A stretch of DNA of 64,000 bases, from positions 1 to 64,000 of the forward strand of contig NZ_LYBV02000018.1 in NCBI RefSeq assembly GCF_001660705.2, given 5' to 3'. The translations under genes and the position numbers were made by a program. This DNA is from Saccharicrinis aurantiacus. Lineage in GTDB: Bacteria; Bacteroidota; Bacteroidia; Bacteroidales; Marinilabiliaceae. Below, piece by piece: positions 38,617 to 47,940 of the stretch (position 1 is the first letter of the stretch; the number at the start of each line of letters is the position of its first letter). The notes beneath the pieces were generated by a model that saw nothing but the letters and a program-made list of their open reading frames with translations, was not told where the DNA came from and ran no database searches.

Positions 38617-40143
38617 CTAGTTCTTAATGAATGTTCCTGACTTTGATCCGTGCTGTGATTCAATTAAATAGCAATACATACCCTGCGGCAGACTTGCAAT
38701 ATTGATGGTTGATTCATTTACTTGATCGTGATGAATTAACCTATTGCCCGTTGCATCAAAAATTGAAAGCGAATCATTAGGTGATATTCCTTTAAAGCTA
38801 ATTTGATTACTGGCAGGATTTGGAAACACCTCCACTTTATTGCCTGCGGTGGTCCCTACACTTGTATTTTCGTTATATTGGTAATAACGCACATAATCCA
38901 CTTTCATACTGGTACCATCAATGGCATCGGTAACAGCTCCTGCTAAGCCATCGGATAATAAAGCCAAGCTTAAATATATTTTGGTTTCGGCAGTTACAAA
39001 ATCGTGCGGAAAGGTTCTGATTAATTCACCATCAAAATAGTATTTAATTACATCCTCTGTCCATAACATCCCTACGGTATGAAACTCCTCTGAAAAATCT
39101 GCACCATAAGCAATGTTAAAGTCGGCAATTTCTACCCACTCGTGTCCGTTATGATATTCTATTTTATAATTGTCAATCAAGTTTTTCCATGTAGATCCGC
39201 TTAACCAACCGTTGGTAAACTGAATACATCCAACTTCTTTCGATTCTGAAAAAGAAATCTCTAACCACTTTTCACCCTCTTTTTGTGTAATCCAGCTTGC
39301 CGCAGAACCCAAATTGACGCCATCGGCTACATTTTCGGGACTAGTGTTTCTACCATCAATAACATAATTTCCACTGGCAGAAAAAGTAGTTCCTGTGGCT
39401 CTTGAATGATTTACCAAACCATCTACTTCGTTATCTGCACCATTAGCAGTGGCATCTTTCGGATAACCATTTGCATTGGGTGCATATACTCTGAACTCGC
39501 CAATATGAAAATGAGAACCATGATTTGATGAAAACCTGATTTTATTGGTGTTTATTGGCGTGCTAAGTTTGTGCGTATAGGCAACTTCCTTTTCAATGCC
39601 GCCCATCTCGAAGTATTCTGGCCATATATCATGACTTCCATCTTCATGCTTATCTGTCCAATTATGAATATTGGTATTTACTTTATTCGGATAATGTCCT
39701 TCATTAGGATCTAATTCAACCGCCTTCTCTCCTTCAGGAATATCGTAGCCAGTCCACATCCAAAACGAATTATTAGTACCCGTTGCGCCTGCATATTTAT
39801 ACTTGCACTCGTAATAACCATAATGAAACTTCTCCTTTGTCCAGATACTAGCTGCAGTCCATTCCTGTCCACCACGGTTTTCTTTTTTAGCCTGAAGCTC
39901 TAAAATTCCATTAGCCACAACAGCATTCTCTCGCCATCGACTACAAATAACCATTCCTCCCGATGGTCCATTTTGTGAAATCCAATTATTATCGAGCTGG
40001 CTGTCTTCATAATCAAACTCATCGTTCCAAGATAGGTACCAACCATTATCGAGATCAATTTCAGAGGGTAGTTGAGCAAAGGAATTTAACGAAAGCCCCA
40101 AAGTGAAAAATAGGAGTATGTGAGCGTGTGTGATTTTTTTCAT
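38617..40143 (-). CDS. GH16 endo-galactanase with nested F5/8C domain and T9SS sorting domain
   Basis: The 508-aa protein is collinear with the next gene. It has a signal peptide (LGLSLNSFAQ), an active site ELDPNE (Glu143, Asp145, Glu148), an inserted discoidin-like domain at ~180-349 (GEFRVYAPN, ENVADGVN, KWLEISF), then the GH16 remainder from EEFHTVGMLW. The last ~75 residues (EVFPNPASNQISFKGI) are a type A Por sorting domain, so this copy is exported to the surface or medium while its paralogue is not. It is the first gene of the eight-gene operon and has a good promoter just upstream. Confidence 0.87.
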   Translation of the reverse strand: MKKITHAHILLFFTLGLSLNSFAQLPSEIDLDNGWYLSWNDEFDYEDSQLDNNWISQNGPSGGMVICSRWRENAVVANGILELQAKKENRGGQEWTAASIWTKEKFHYGYYECKYKYAGATGTNNSFWMWTGYDIPEGEKAVELDPNEGHYPNKVNTNIHNWTDKHEDGSHDIWPEYFEMGGIEKEVAYTHKLSTPINTNKIRFSSNHGSHFHIGEFRVYAPNANGYPKDATANGADNEVDGLVNHSRATGTTFSASGNYVIDGRNTSPENVADGVNLGSAASWITQKEGEKWLEISFSESKEVGCIQFTNGWLSGSTWKNLIDNYKIEYHNGHEWVEIADFNIAYGADFSEEFHTVGMLWTEDVIKYYFDGELIRTFPHDFVTAETKIYLSLALLSDGLAGAVTDAIDGTSMKVDYVRYYQYNENTSVGTTAGNKVEVFPNPASNQISFKGISPNDSLSIFDATGNRLIHHDQVNESTINIASLPQGMYCYLIESQHGSKSGTFIKN

Positions 40144-40176
40144 AGATTAATTTTTTTCTGATTTAAAATTGTTATC

Positions 40177-40207
40177 CAAAGTTATCTTAGTGAGGCTATT
40201 TGAGCAA
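40177..40207 (-). promoter_or_regulatory. Candidate promoter of the GH16-GH117 operon
   Basis: On the minus strand TTGC (40207-40204) is followed after 19 bp by TAACTTTG (40184-40177), which matches TAnnTTTG. It lies 34 bp before the first GH16 start codon. Confidence 0.55.
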
Positions 40208-40237
40208 TCAGTAGGGCTAGCATATAACTTGACTGCA

Positions 40238-40268
40238 CTTGCAAACCACTATAATATAACTATATTTG
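40238..40268 (+). promoter_or_regulatory. Candidate promoter of the TPR/HTH regulator gene
   Basis: CTTG (40238-40241) is followed after 19 bp by TATATTTG (40261-40268). It is divergent from the operon promoter, with the two -33 boxes about 30 bp apart, room for one regulator site between. Confidence 0.6.
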
Positions 40269-40301
40269 AAGCCATCGACACAATAACAACAATCTTACAA
40301 C

Positions 40302-41774
40302 ATGCTCTATTGTAATATATTAAAGAAAATACCCCTCATCGTACTAATCATTTATCCCCTGTGGAATTTAAAGGCAAATTCAAATGAGGATACGCAAGGC
40401 AATAGCTCTAATTCTATCCTTAATATTATTGAATTGGCCAATGATGATTTGTTAACCGGACGTTTCAATAGCTCCTTTGAACGACTTAGTAATATATTGC
40501 CCGAAGCTATACAGACGAAGGATACTGTGGCTCAAATTTTAATTTATCGCAAGTTTGGCGTTTTGTATGGTAAGTTCGGACAAAACAAGCTTTCGCTTGA
40601 GCACATGAAGAAAGGCTTAACTTTAGCTAAAAAGCAGAAGAATACAAAGCTCACCATTTCTTGTTTACACGCCTTAGCATCGCAGTATTCTGAGATTGGT
40701 GAATACCATACATCTTTGCAATATCTCGACTCGTGTTTGTTGCGTAGCACTAAGCAATTTATTCCTCATTATATAAAATCGCTGTATGCCCGTAATTTCT
40801 TAAGAATGGGTGAATATGGGAAGGCTACCGAATACTTTAATGATATTTTACCCGAATTAAAATATACCAATTACAATCATCAGGTGGCTATTATTAATAA
40901 TGTAGCTGAGTTAAAATTAGCCATCAATCAAACGGATAGCGCTCAGTATTACTTTGAAAAAGCTTTAGATATAGTAAATAAACAGCAAATTCACCCTATG
41001 ATTAAACCCTCGTTGTTAAACAACCTGGCACAGTTGTATTATAAAAAGGGGAACAAAAATAAGGCCTACCAATACATGAGTGAAGCTAACACTTGTTCTG
41101 ATAGTATTTTTAATATACTTGGCGAAAACAACAAAGAACTGTTTAAACTAAAAAGTAAATACAGCGACGACATACTTAAGAAGGAACAAACCATAAAGGA
41201 ACAAAACCTACATATTGAAGCTATTAACAAAGCGAGTTTCCGCTTAAAACTGTTGATTGCCATTTTATTGGTTCTTGCAATAATTGCTTTTTATACGGTA
41301 AAAATGCGATTTAAAATGCGCAGTATGGCTCAAACACAAGAGCATACTAAAAAGAAGAATGAAGCTGTGCTAGAAACAAAAAATAAAGAATTGGCCGTTA
41401 ATGCCTTACAACTGATAGAAAAAGAACATACCATAGAGGAGTTACTAGACTTTGTAAAAGAAAATGATAAAGATAAACACAAAAGCCTTGCGCATAAATA
41501 CGAGCAAAACAGCAAAAAATTATGGAACGATTTTCATGATAGGTTTACGCAAATAAACAATCAGTTTTACGAGCGTTTGCTAGAGATTGCTCCGGGCCTA
41601 ACCCCTACTGAGCTTAAACATTGTGCGCTTATTAAACTTAACTTTGATAGTAAAGAGATGGCTCAGATTTTGGGTATATCGCAGAATAGTGTGCACATGA
41701 GCCGATCGAGAATACGTAAAAAGCTGAATTTAAATAGAGAGGATAGTTTGAGCAATTATATTGCGGGGATTTAG
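40302..41774 (+). CDS. TPR sensor with membrane span and LuxR-type HTH
   Basis: The 490-aa protein has a signal/anchor helix at the N-terminus, tetratricopeptide repeats over ~30-290, a transmembrane helix at ~312-332 (LLIAILLVLAIIAFYTV), a coiled coil at ~340-400, and a C-terminal helix-turn-helix of LuxR/sigma-4 kind (ELKHCALIKLNFDSKEMAQILGIS). The TPR part is expected in the periplasm and the HTH in the cytoplasm. Proteins of this form are frequent regulators in Bacteroidota. Its divergent position makes it the likely regulator of the galactan operon. It lacks the kinase and receiver domains of hybrid two-component regulators and the usual SusR form. Confidence 0.82.
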   Translation: MLYCNILKKIPLIVLIIYPLWNLKANSNEDTQGNSSNSILNIIELANDDLLTGRFNSSFERLSNILPEAIQTKDTVAQILIYRKFGVLYGKFGQNKLSLEHMKKGLTLAKKQKNTKLTISCLHALASQYSEIGEYHTSLQYLDSCLLRSTKQFIPHYIKSLYARNFLRMGEYGKATEYFNDILPELKYTNYNHQVAIINNVAELKLAINQTDSAQYYFEKALDIVNKQQIHPMIKPSLLNNLAQLYYKKGNKNKAYQYMSEANTCSDSIFNILGENNKELFKLKSKYSDDILKKEQTIKEQNLHIEAINKASFRLKLLIAILLVLAIIAFYTVKMRFKMRSMAQTQEHTKKKNEAVLETKNKELAVNALQLIEKEHTIEELLDFVKENDKDKHKSLAHKYEQNSKKLWNDFHDRFTQINNQFYERLLEIAPGLTPTELKHCALIKLNFDSKEMAQILGISQNSVHMSRSRIRKKLNLNREDSLSNYIAGI

Positions 41775-41845
41775 CTGTATTGCTTTGGTTTAAAGTTGAT
41801 TTGCCATGACAGAGCTTCATTGTATATAGAATGTAGGACTGTTCT

Positions 41846-42424
41846 TTATCGAAATGTTATATACCTATTTACTTTATTTTTATAGTTCAAATAATGCTCA
41901 CCATGCACAGATTCTAAATATATTTCCTCTTCTAAAATCATTTTATGAAAAGTTACTCCGAGCAAAAACCAAAGTATAAATAGTATTAATGAAGGAAAAA
42001 TCAATAAATAGCCACATATAAGAACACTATATGAAAAGAAATATGGATTGCGACTAAATCTGTAAATCCCTGAACTAACTAATTCAGTTTTTTGGTCATA
42101 CTTAATTCCAACTCTCCAAGAATTACGCATAGCAATCAGTGCTAAAATACCCAGTGCAAAACCAATTGTTACTAATCCAATACCAATATACTTTAAATTA
42201 CTTATTGTAGAATTCTCTATTTCAAGAATCCAAGAAGGTTGAAGAATTACAAGTCGAAGAAAAATAAAAATATAAATAAAGGTCGAGATGAATATCGAAA
42301 TTGATAGTTTCAAAGACTTTCCTTTTATAGATTCTTTCGTGTCAAAATAAGTTTTTAGATTCCGAACAGCAAAAGCTAGTACAAAAAATATCAAAACTAA
42401 CCCTAAATAGATTTTCTCAATCAT
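41846..42424 (-). CDS. Isoprenylcysteine carboxyl methyltransferase (ICMT/PEMT) family membrane protein
   Basis: The 192-aa protein has about five hydrophobic helices and the C-terminal signature of the family: GIYRFSRNPYFFSYSVLI followed by a helix and EEEIYLESVHGEHYLNYKNKVNRYI. These bind S-adenosylmethionine in ICMT/PEMT-type membrane methyltransferases. The substrate in bacteria is usually not known. It is followed upstream by an unusually long intergenic region that resembles the one beyond the next gene. Confidence 0.78.
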   Translation of the reverse strand: MIEKIYLGLVLIFFVLAFAVRNLKTYFDTKESIKGKSLKLSISIFISTFIYIFIFLRLVILQPSWILEIENSTISNLKYIGIGLVTIGFALGILALIAMRNSWRVGIKYDQKTELVSSGIYRFSRNPYFFSYSVLICGYLLIFPSLILFILWFLLGVTFHKMILEEEIYLESVHGEHYLNYKNKVNRYITFR

Positions 42425-42806
42425 CTCTTAAAATTTATTTTTCTATGCACCCATGAGCATGCGTAACAACGTTGAATTGTATGAATAGTAACCAATTTTC
42501 GCCAGCATTATTGTCCACCGTCATCTTAGCCAAAGCTATTGTTTTGGTTGCAACTTAATATTTTTTTGCTAGTCGAAACAAAATTTTGGCGGTGTTCCCA
42601 AAGCGACCTAGCACACGAACACAGACTGATTCGGCCATTATATATACAAAGTATTGAACTAAAACCTTCACGGATTAGAAAAATGAATTCCAATATCTAA
42701 TAAAGAACTTTAAAACCCGATTAAAATACTTGGGTGGTATCAAAAACGCGTTATAGTTCAACCGCGAATAATCGCTGGGTCTTGCTGAACCAGCGATTAT
42801 TCCTAT
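42425..42806. other. Intergenic repeat region A with a 12-bp hairpin
   Basis: No gene is seen. GCGTAACAACGTTGAATTGTATGAA (from about 42460) and CAAAATTTTGGCGG (about 42580) reappear in changed form in the region at 43344-43582. AATAATCGCTGG and CCAGCGATTATT (about 42763-42801) form a perfect 12-bp stem with an 11-nt loop, right at the 3' end of the next gene, and may be its terminator although the U-tract is weak. Confidence 0.45.
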
Positions 42807-43343
42807 TTATTGTAAAGCGTACTTTTTTTCGAAATAATCTTTTATGGTATTTATATAGTTTCTCCTTGCTAACTGTCGAAAGGGAGAAATCATATCCCCT
42901 TTTCCAAACGATATTACATTCACTAAAATACCCTCCTTATTGAAAATGATATTTAATTGTGTTTTTATTCCTTCTGGAGCGATAATGTAAGAGTCCTTAT
43001 TTTTTTGATGCAAAGTCCAACTATTTTGATATATAATTTCTAACACATCCTCCTTATTTTCTGTTACACATAGCCCTTTTACAAATGTTAACTTTGAAGA
43101 CTTATTAATCCCAATGATAATATGAATTGAAAGCCAAATTGATAGAATTATTCCAATTATGTGCCCCCAAAAGTCTTCTTTAAAACTATCCGCATATACA
43201 AAAGGTCCTGATATCGCAATGATCGGAAAAATAACAATCATTGAAACATATGCAATCCAGTCAAAAACCGTTTCAAGAATATTCCGTTTCAATACAAGTC
43301 TATTTTTTGTAATAGTCTTTTCTATATCTATGCTATAAATCAT
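42807..43343 (-). CDS. Membrane protein of unknown function
   Basis: The 178-aa protein has two transmembrane helices (~28-50 and ~62-80) in its N-terminal half and a soluble C-terminal domain of ~95 residues ending in KKYALQ. I do not recognise a family. It lies in a run of small accessory genes on the minus strand, each separated by long repeat-bearing spacers. Confidence 0.6.
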   Translation of the reverse strand: MIYSIDIEKTITKNRLVLKRNILETVFDWIAYVSMIVIFPIIAISGPFVYADSFKEDFWGHIIGIILSIWLSIHIIIGINKSSKLTFVKGLCVTENKEDVLEIIYQNSWTLHQKNKDSYIIAPEGIKTQLNIIFNKEGILVNVISFGKGDMISPFRQLARRNYINTIKDYFEKKYALQ

Positions 43344-43582
43344 TTACTAGGCTATATTTCAATTAAGTTTGAGGCGTATGCTTTACAACGTTGATTGGAT
43401 GAAGCTGTAATCAATTTGAAAAGCTAAACCAACCAAAACACAACCGAGCCAATTTTTTTTTTTTAAACTTAATGCTTACCTAATACAAATAAAAATTTTG
43501 GCGAACAGCAAAGGATAAGCAAAACTTCCAAATCACAACTGACGCTTATTATTTATGCCAGATTGTTACCAATTGGGCTGTT
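43344..43582. other. Intergenic repeat region B
   Basis: TACAACGTTGATTGGATGAA (about 43391-43411) and AAAAATTTTGGCG (about 43492) match region A in order and spacing, though at low identity. No gene is seen. The repeat between successive small genes recalls cassette arrays. Confidence 0.4.
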
Positions 43583-44878
43583 TCATTTTTTAATTATTTT
43601 CTCTACATAGGATACATCATCATTTTCAAATTTCAATAAATAAATACCTGGAACAAACCAACTTGTTTGAATAGTTGTTCTTCCATTAATATTAGCTTTG
43701 TAAATTATCATTCCTCTAGAATTAATAATCTCAAAATTAAACTCCTGATTTTTTCCCTTTATTTCAATTCTTAAAATATCTGTAACAGGATTGGGTGAAA
43801 TAACAAATTTAGACTTATTATTAAGTGTACTTTCTAATACAAAATTCGCGACTAGTTCTCTGTTTTTTTTCACTGAGAAACTATAATGTGAATATACTGA
43901 TACTATTTCACCATTATCTGTCCAATTAAGGAACACATAATCATCAGTTGCTTCTGCTGTAATAGTCGCATTTTGATTGAAATCATAAACAGATTCTCCA
44001 TACACAATTCCACCGTTAGAAGGGTTCATTTTTGTATTTATCTTAAATTGAAATTTGAGTACATTAAAACCATATATACCCCAACTATAATTGTCAGAGA
44101 TTTCTCTCCAATAATACCAATGAATTTTTTTATCCCAAGTATCATAAATCGCGTATGTTTTATCTTTTTTATCGTACCCAATACCTGTTACGAAATGGTC
44201 TGTATTTCCATCTCCATCAGAATCAACAAGTAACACTACGGGTCTATTATTATCTATTTCCGTAGTAAACACTCCCCAACTAGTTGAATCCGAGAAGTAT
44301 TCATAAACTCCAAATACCCTATAGCTACTATTCTTCATATTTATATACTCAATAAAAGAGCTTTCAACCATTTTACTCCATGACCATCCCCAATAATTTA
44401 ATTTCTTACTCTGGGATGTTTCCATAAAATCTGCTATTGAATTTGCTTTATGAGCACCTCCTAATTCTGATTTATCATTTTTTAAATTTGGGAAAGTATC
44501 TATTGGTAGAGAATAATTATTATAGTGTTCAGTACTAGCAATAGCTTCATTAATATCGTTACTCTGAAATGAGCCATCACCATCGAATAGATCGGATAAT
44601 CCATGTGTGTCATAATAACCTATTAGCATTCCTAAAGCCGTTGGTCCACAACCACGATGCCACAGGTAAATAGGAACTCCATCTATTACGACAGTGCTAC
44701 TATCTCCACTTTTAAGCCTATTCTTTTCAAGCCCAATACTAACTCCATATGGTCTTGTAGAGCTTGTCATGCTTTGCTGAGAATAAAGTGTTATTGATGA
44801 AATAGTATTTAATAAGATTAAGAATATAGCATTCCTAACATTTTCACATCCTACTCTAATATTAAATCTATTATTCAT
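43583..44878 (-). CDS. Secreted C39-like peptidase with InlB-like repeat and T9SS sorting domain
   Basis: The 431-aa protein has an N-terminal signal segment (AIFLILLNTISSITLYSQ). Residues ~70-270 look like a papain-fold peptidase of the C39-like group: Cys in RGCGPTALGMLIGYYD, His in DHFVTGIGYD, and Asp in IYDTWD. Residues ~285-345 resemble a divergent InlB B-repeat (GGIVYGESVYDFNQNATITAEATDD). The end (FVISPNPVTDILRIEIKG ... EKIIKK) is a type A Por sorting domain. It is probably a surface or secreted protease. The wide spacing of genes and AT-rich codon use suggest an accessory gene. Confidence 0.75.
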   Translation of the reverse strand: MNNRFNIRVGCENVRNAIFLILLNTISSITLYSQQSMTSSTRPYGVSIGLEKNRLKSGDSSTVVIDGVPIYLWHRGCGPTALGMLIGYYDTHGLSDLFDGDGSFQSNDINEAIASTEHYNNYSLPIDTFPNLKNDKSELGGAHKANSIADFMETSQSKKLNYWGWSWSKMVESSFIEYINMKNSSYRVFGVYEYFSDSTSWGVFTTEIDNNRPVVLLVDSDGDGNTDHFVTGIGYDKKDKTYAIYDTWDKKIHWYYWREISDNYSWGIYGFNVLKFQFKINTKMNPSNGGIVYGESVYDFNQNATITAEATDDYVFLNWTDNGEIVSVYSHYSFSVKKNRELVANFVLESTLNNKSKFVISPNPVTDILRIEIKGKNQEFNFEIINSRGMIIYKANINGRTTIQTSWFVPGIYLLKFENDDVSYVEKIIKK

Positions 44879-45279
44879 ATTGGGTTCTTGCTCTACTGCC
44901 TTATTGGTAACTCATTTACATTCTCACCGCAAAAGCCGATATACGTATCAGTAAGAATATCTTATTGGATGGTAAAAGTAGATAATTTTATTTTATGTTC
45001 AGCTACATATGTTAATTTAGGAATGAGCATACACTAGCAAAAGTAAAATTGATGTGCCTGTATATCGTAAAGGGTGAATCTCGCTAGCGAGATCTCCAGC
45101 CCATAAGGGCTCATAATCATTTACTAATGTGCATTTACAAATTTAACACCTTAAATTATTGATTTACTCGCTCTAATAAATGCTTATAATATACCATTTT
45201 GGCCCTTGAGTTAGCTTAAGCTAATTCGCATTTAGCCCGTGTATAAATGCAGCTATTTATTAAATCTAAAAATCTAATA
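44879..45279. promoter_or_regulatory. Upstream region with palindromes
   Basis: A perfect 16-bp palindrome, ATCTCGCTAGCGAGAT, lies at 45078-45093, followed by AGCCC-ATAA-GGGCT nearby. A second perfect palindrome, TTAGCTTAAGCTAA, lies at 45211-45224, some 55 bp before the start of the beta-helix gene. The second is well placed for an operator of that gene. I see no gene here and no clear promoter consensus. Confidence 0.4.
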
Positions 45280-47832
45280 ATGAAATTACTTTACCACTTA
45301 AGTTTAATCATCTTCTTATTATCTGGTGTTACGGCTTTTGCCACAGAATACCATGTTAATCAAAGCAATTCTTCCTCGGGAGATGGAACCGAAGGCAATC
45401 CATTTCAAACCATAAAGCAAGCGGCCGATATTATGGTGGCTGGCGATGTTTGTTATATTCATAAAGGAACCTATAGGGAGACTTTAAAGCCTGCTAATTC
45501 AGGAACAGCGGCAAACCCTATACGCTTTACTTCTTTTGAAGACGATATTGTTATTATCTCTGCCACTAGCACAATAGGCACATGGCAATTGCATAGCGGA
45601 AATATTTACAAAGCCAATGTTTCCATGAATCAAGGCTTGAATAATAACATCTATCTTGATTATGAAAAAATGCAATTGGCACGTTGGCCAAACAATGAGG
45701 ATAATGATGAATATTCGTTAGATGCAAAGTTTATTAATACCAGCGAAGGAACATTTTCAATGTCGTATATCAGCAACAATGAAATTCCTGATTTCGATTG
45801 GACTGGAGGTACCATACATTATTTAGGGGCGCACAGTGGTTGTAGCTGGCAACGCAGCATTACCAATTACGAAAGTTCTTCGCATCAAATTCATTTTGAA
45901 GAATTGCCTACTAAATGGCCCTTTGGTACGCATAGTCCACCACGATACGAGAACGGTCACCGCGGTATTTTTTACCTAATGGACAAGCTAGAAGCCTTGG
46001 ATTATCCACGTGAGTGGTATTACGATGGAAGTACTACTACCCTATATTTTTATGCTCCTGATGGTAATAAGCCCGAGGATGATAAAGTAGAGTACGTAGT
46101 TCGTGGCTACTCAGCCGAGTTAGACAGAAACTATATTGAGGTAGATCATCTGAACTTCTTTGGAGGAACGGTACGAATAAGAGGCGATTATAACCAGTTT
46201 ACGCAATGCATGGTAAAGCACGCTTCCAATCGTTTAATTACTAATAATGGTTCTGCCACCAGAAGTAATCCTGCCATTTTTGTGAACGGAGGCGACTTTA
46301 ATGTAATTGAGAAATGTGTACTTGAAAACGGTACCACAGACGGTATCATTTTAGATGGACAATCGGATGACAATAGAGTTGAAAATTGTATTGTGCAATA
46401 TTTTAACACGGTTGGTTTACACGCCTGCCTGGTTCGTAGTCACGGACTTAGAAATAAAATATTGAAGAATTCGATGTATGGTTCGGCGCGCGATGGCTCT
46501 AGAGTTACAGGTGAAGATAGTGAGTTTGCTTATAATCATGTACAAAAATGTTTGATCTCGGGTGCTGATGGTGGCTTATTTTATGTTACAGGAAATAGCG
46601 TACCTAAAAATATAGAGTTACACCACAACTGGTTTAACGATGCCTATTCGGATGATGAACATGCTGGCCATAAAGCAACAGGTATTTACCTTGATAATGA
46701 TGCTGCGGGTTTCATAGTACACCATAATGTGGTTTGGGATGTTGAGTGGGGCGGATTGCACTTTAACTGGGATGCCCTAGAAAATGAAATTTACAACAAT
46801 ACCTTTTGGGCTGTGGGTGCCGAAGGACAATCGGTTATAGATAGTTGGGTTCCCGAAAGAAATGGCGTGAGAACCAATGTGCGAGACAATACCTTATATA
46901 ATAACTTTTCGGATGTTCGCCCTTGGTGGCATTCAGGTGCTGGTGATTTTAGAGTAGATGAAAAAGAATGGAGCGGCCCCGAAGCGGATAATGAATGGGC
47001 AAGTAATGAGCAATTTGAGGCCATGCCATTTATTTCTATGAAGGGTAAAAACTTTATGCCAACAGATAACTCTCCTTTAATTGATGCCGCACAAGAAATA
47101 AGTGGTATTACTGATGGGTATAATGGTGATGCCCCAGATTTAGGAGCCTACGAATATGGTTCGGAATATTGGGTGGCAGGTGCCGATTGGATACCACAAG
47201 GTTTTGCATGGACTCCAGGAACCGATTATTTAGCCATTGATGGAGAATATGTTCCTTCTGTTAGCATTGGCGATATGGCAAAACGTATTACACCAGAAGA
47301 CTTAAGCATCAATGTAAATTATACCTATACATCTACCGCTAATGGAACTGTACAATTAGAATTACTAGATGAAAATAATATCGTTTTAGCAGAAACAACC
47401 AATAATGTAAGGTTTGGTCAGTTTGGTGAAATTCGAAAATTAACTTTAGACAGTGCTTTAGAATTAGGGAGCACCTATAAAATTGTAGCTACACTAAGCC
47501 CGGAGGATGGAGAATATACAGCAGTAACAGATGCATTAAACGTAATGGTGTACGATCAAGATTCTTCGGTTGGGAATATCCATAACAATGCCATTAAAGT
47601 ATACCCAAATCCTGCTAATAAAAATATTTCAATTGTATTTACCAATGGCTTTGCGGATGTTAAAGCCGTTGAAGTTATTGGAGTAGCCGGTATAGTTCAT
47701 ACTTTTAAACCACAAATTTCAGGAGAAGGTAGATTAACTGCTGATATTTCGTCCTTAGAGAATGGCGTTTACCTTATTCGTATTCTGACTAACGATTATG
47801 TATTAAAAAGCAAGTTTATAAAAAGCAACTAG
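45280..47832 (+). CDS. Secreted right-handed beta-helix protein, probable polysaccharide-active enzyme
   Basis: I use the ATG at 45280 (850 aa), the start of a signal peptide (MKLLYHLSLIIFLLSGVTAFA); the ATG at 45247 adds 11 residues. EYHVNQSNSSSGDGTEGNPF and the following DUF1565-like turn open a parallel beta-helix that continues to ~650 with Asn/His-rich rungs (HHNVVWDVEWGGLHFNWDA). A beta-sandwich of ~110 residues follows. The last ~75 residues (VYPNPANKNISIVF) are a type A Por sorting domain. Helices of this shape occur in PL6 lyases and in several GH families (GH120, GH141); I cannot choose. It probably acts on an algal polysaccharide. Confidence 0.75.
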   Translation: MKLLYHLSLIIFLLSGVTAFATEYHVNQSNSSSGDGTEGNPFQTIKQAADIMVAGDVCYIHKGTYRETLKPANSGTAANPIRFTSFEDDIVIISATSTIGTWQLHSGNIYKANVSMNQGLNNNIYLDYEKMQLARWPNNEDNDEYSLDAKFINTSEGTFSMSYISNNEIPDFDWTGGTIHYLGAHSGCSWQRSITNYESSSHQIHFEELPTKWPFGTHSPPRYENGHRGIFYLMDKLEALDYPREWYYDGSTTTLYFYAPDGNKPEDDKVEYVVRGYSAELDRNYIEVDHLNFFGGTVRIRGDYNQFTQCMVKHASNRLITNNGSATRSNPAIFVNGGDFNVIEKCVLENGTTDGIILDGQSDDNRVENCIVQYFNTVGLHACLVRSHGLRNKILKNSMYGSARDGSRVTGEDSEFAYNHVQKCLISGADGGLFYVTGNSVPKNIELHHNWFNDAYSDDEHAGHKATGIYLDNDAAGFIVHHNVVWDVEWGGLHFNWDALENEIYNNTFWAVGAEGQSVIDSWVPERNGVRTNVRDNTLYNNFSDVRPWWHSGAGDFRVDEKEWSGPEADNEWASNEQFEAMPFISMKGKNFMPTDNSPLIDAAQEISGITDGYNGDAPDLGAYEYGSEYWVAGADWIPQGFAWTPGTDYLAIDGEYVPSVSIGDMAKRITPEDLSINVNYTYTSTANGTVQLELLDENNIVLAETTNNVRFGQFGEIRKLTLDSALELGSTYKIVATLSPEDGEYTAVTDALNVMVYDQDSSVGNIHNNAIKVYPNPANKNISIVFTNGFADVKAVEVIGVAGIVHTFKPQISGEGRLTADISSLENGVYLIRILTNDYVLKSKFIKSN

Positions 47833-47940
47833 AGCACATGTATAATTAATAATGGGTTGTTAGTTTGAGGGCTGAAGTCAGTAGTTGCTTTAATAAAGCG
47901 TTACAAGTAAATAGTTTATTATTGGAATGTATTATATGAT

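Noticed and set aside
41846-45279. Integron
   Set aside because: Spacers are related, but no integrase and no convincing attC core pair could be identified in the window.
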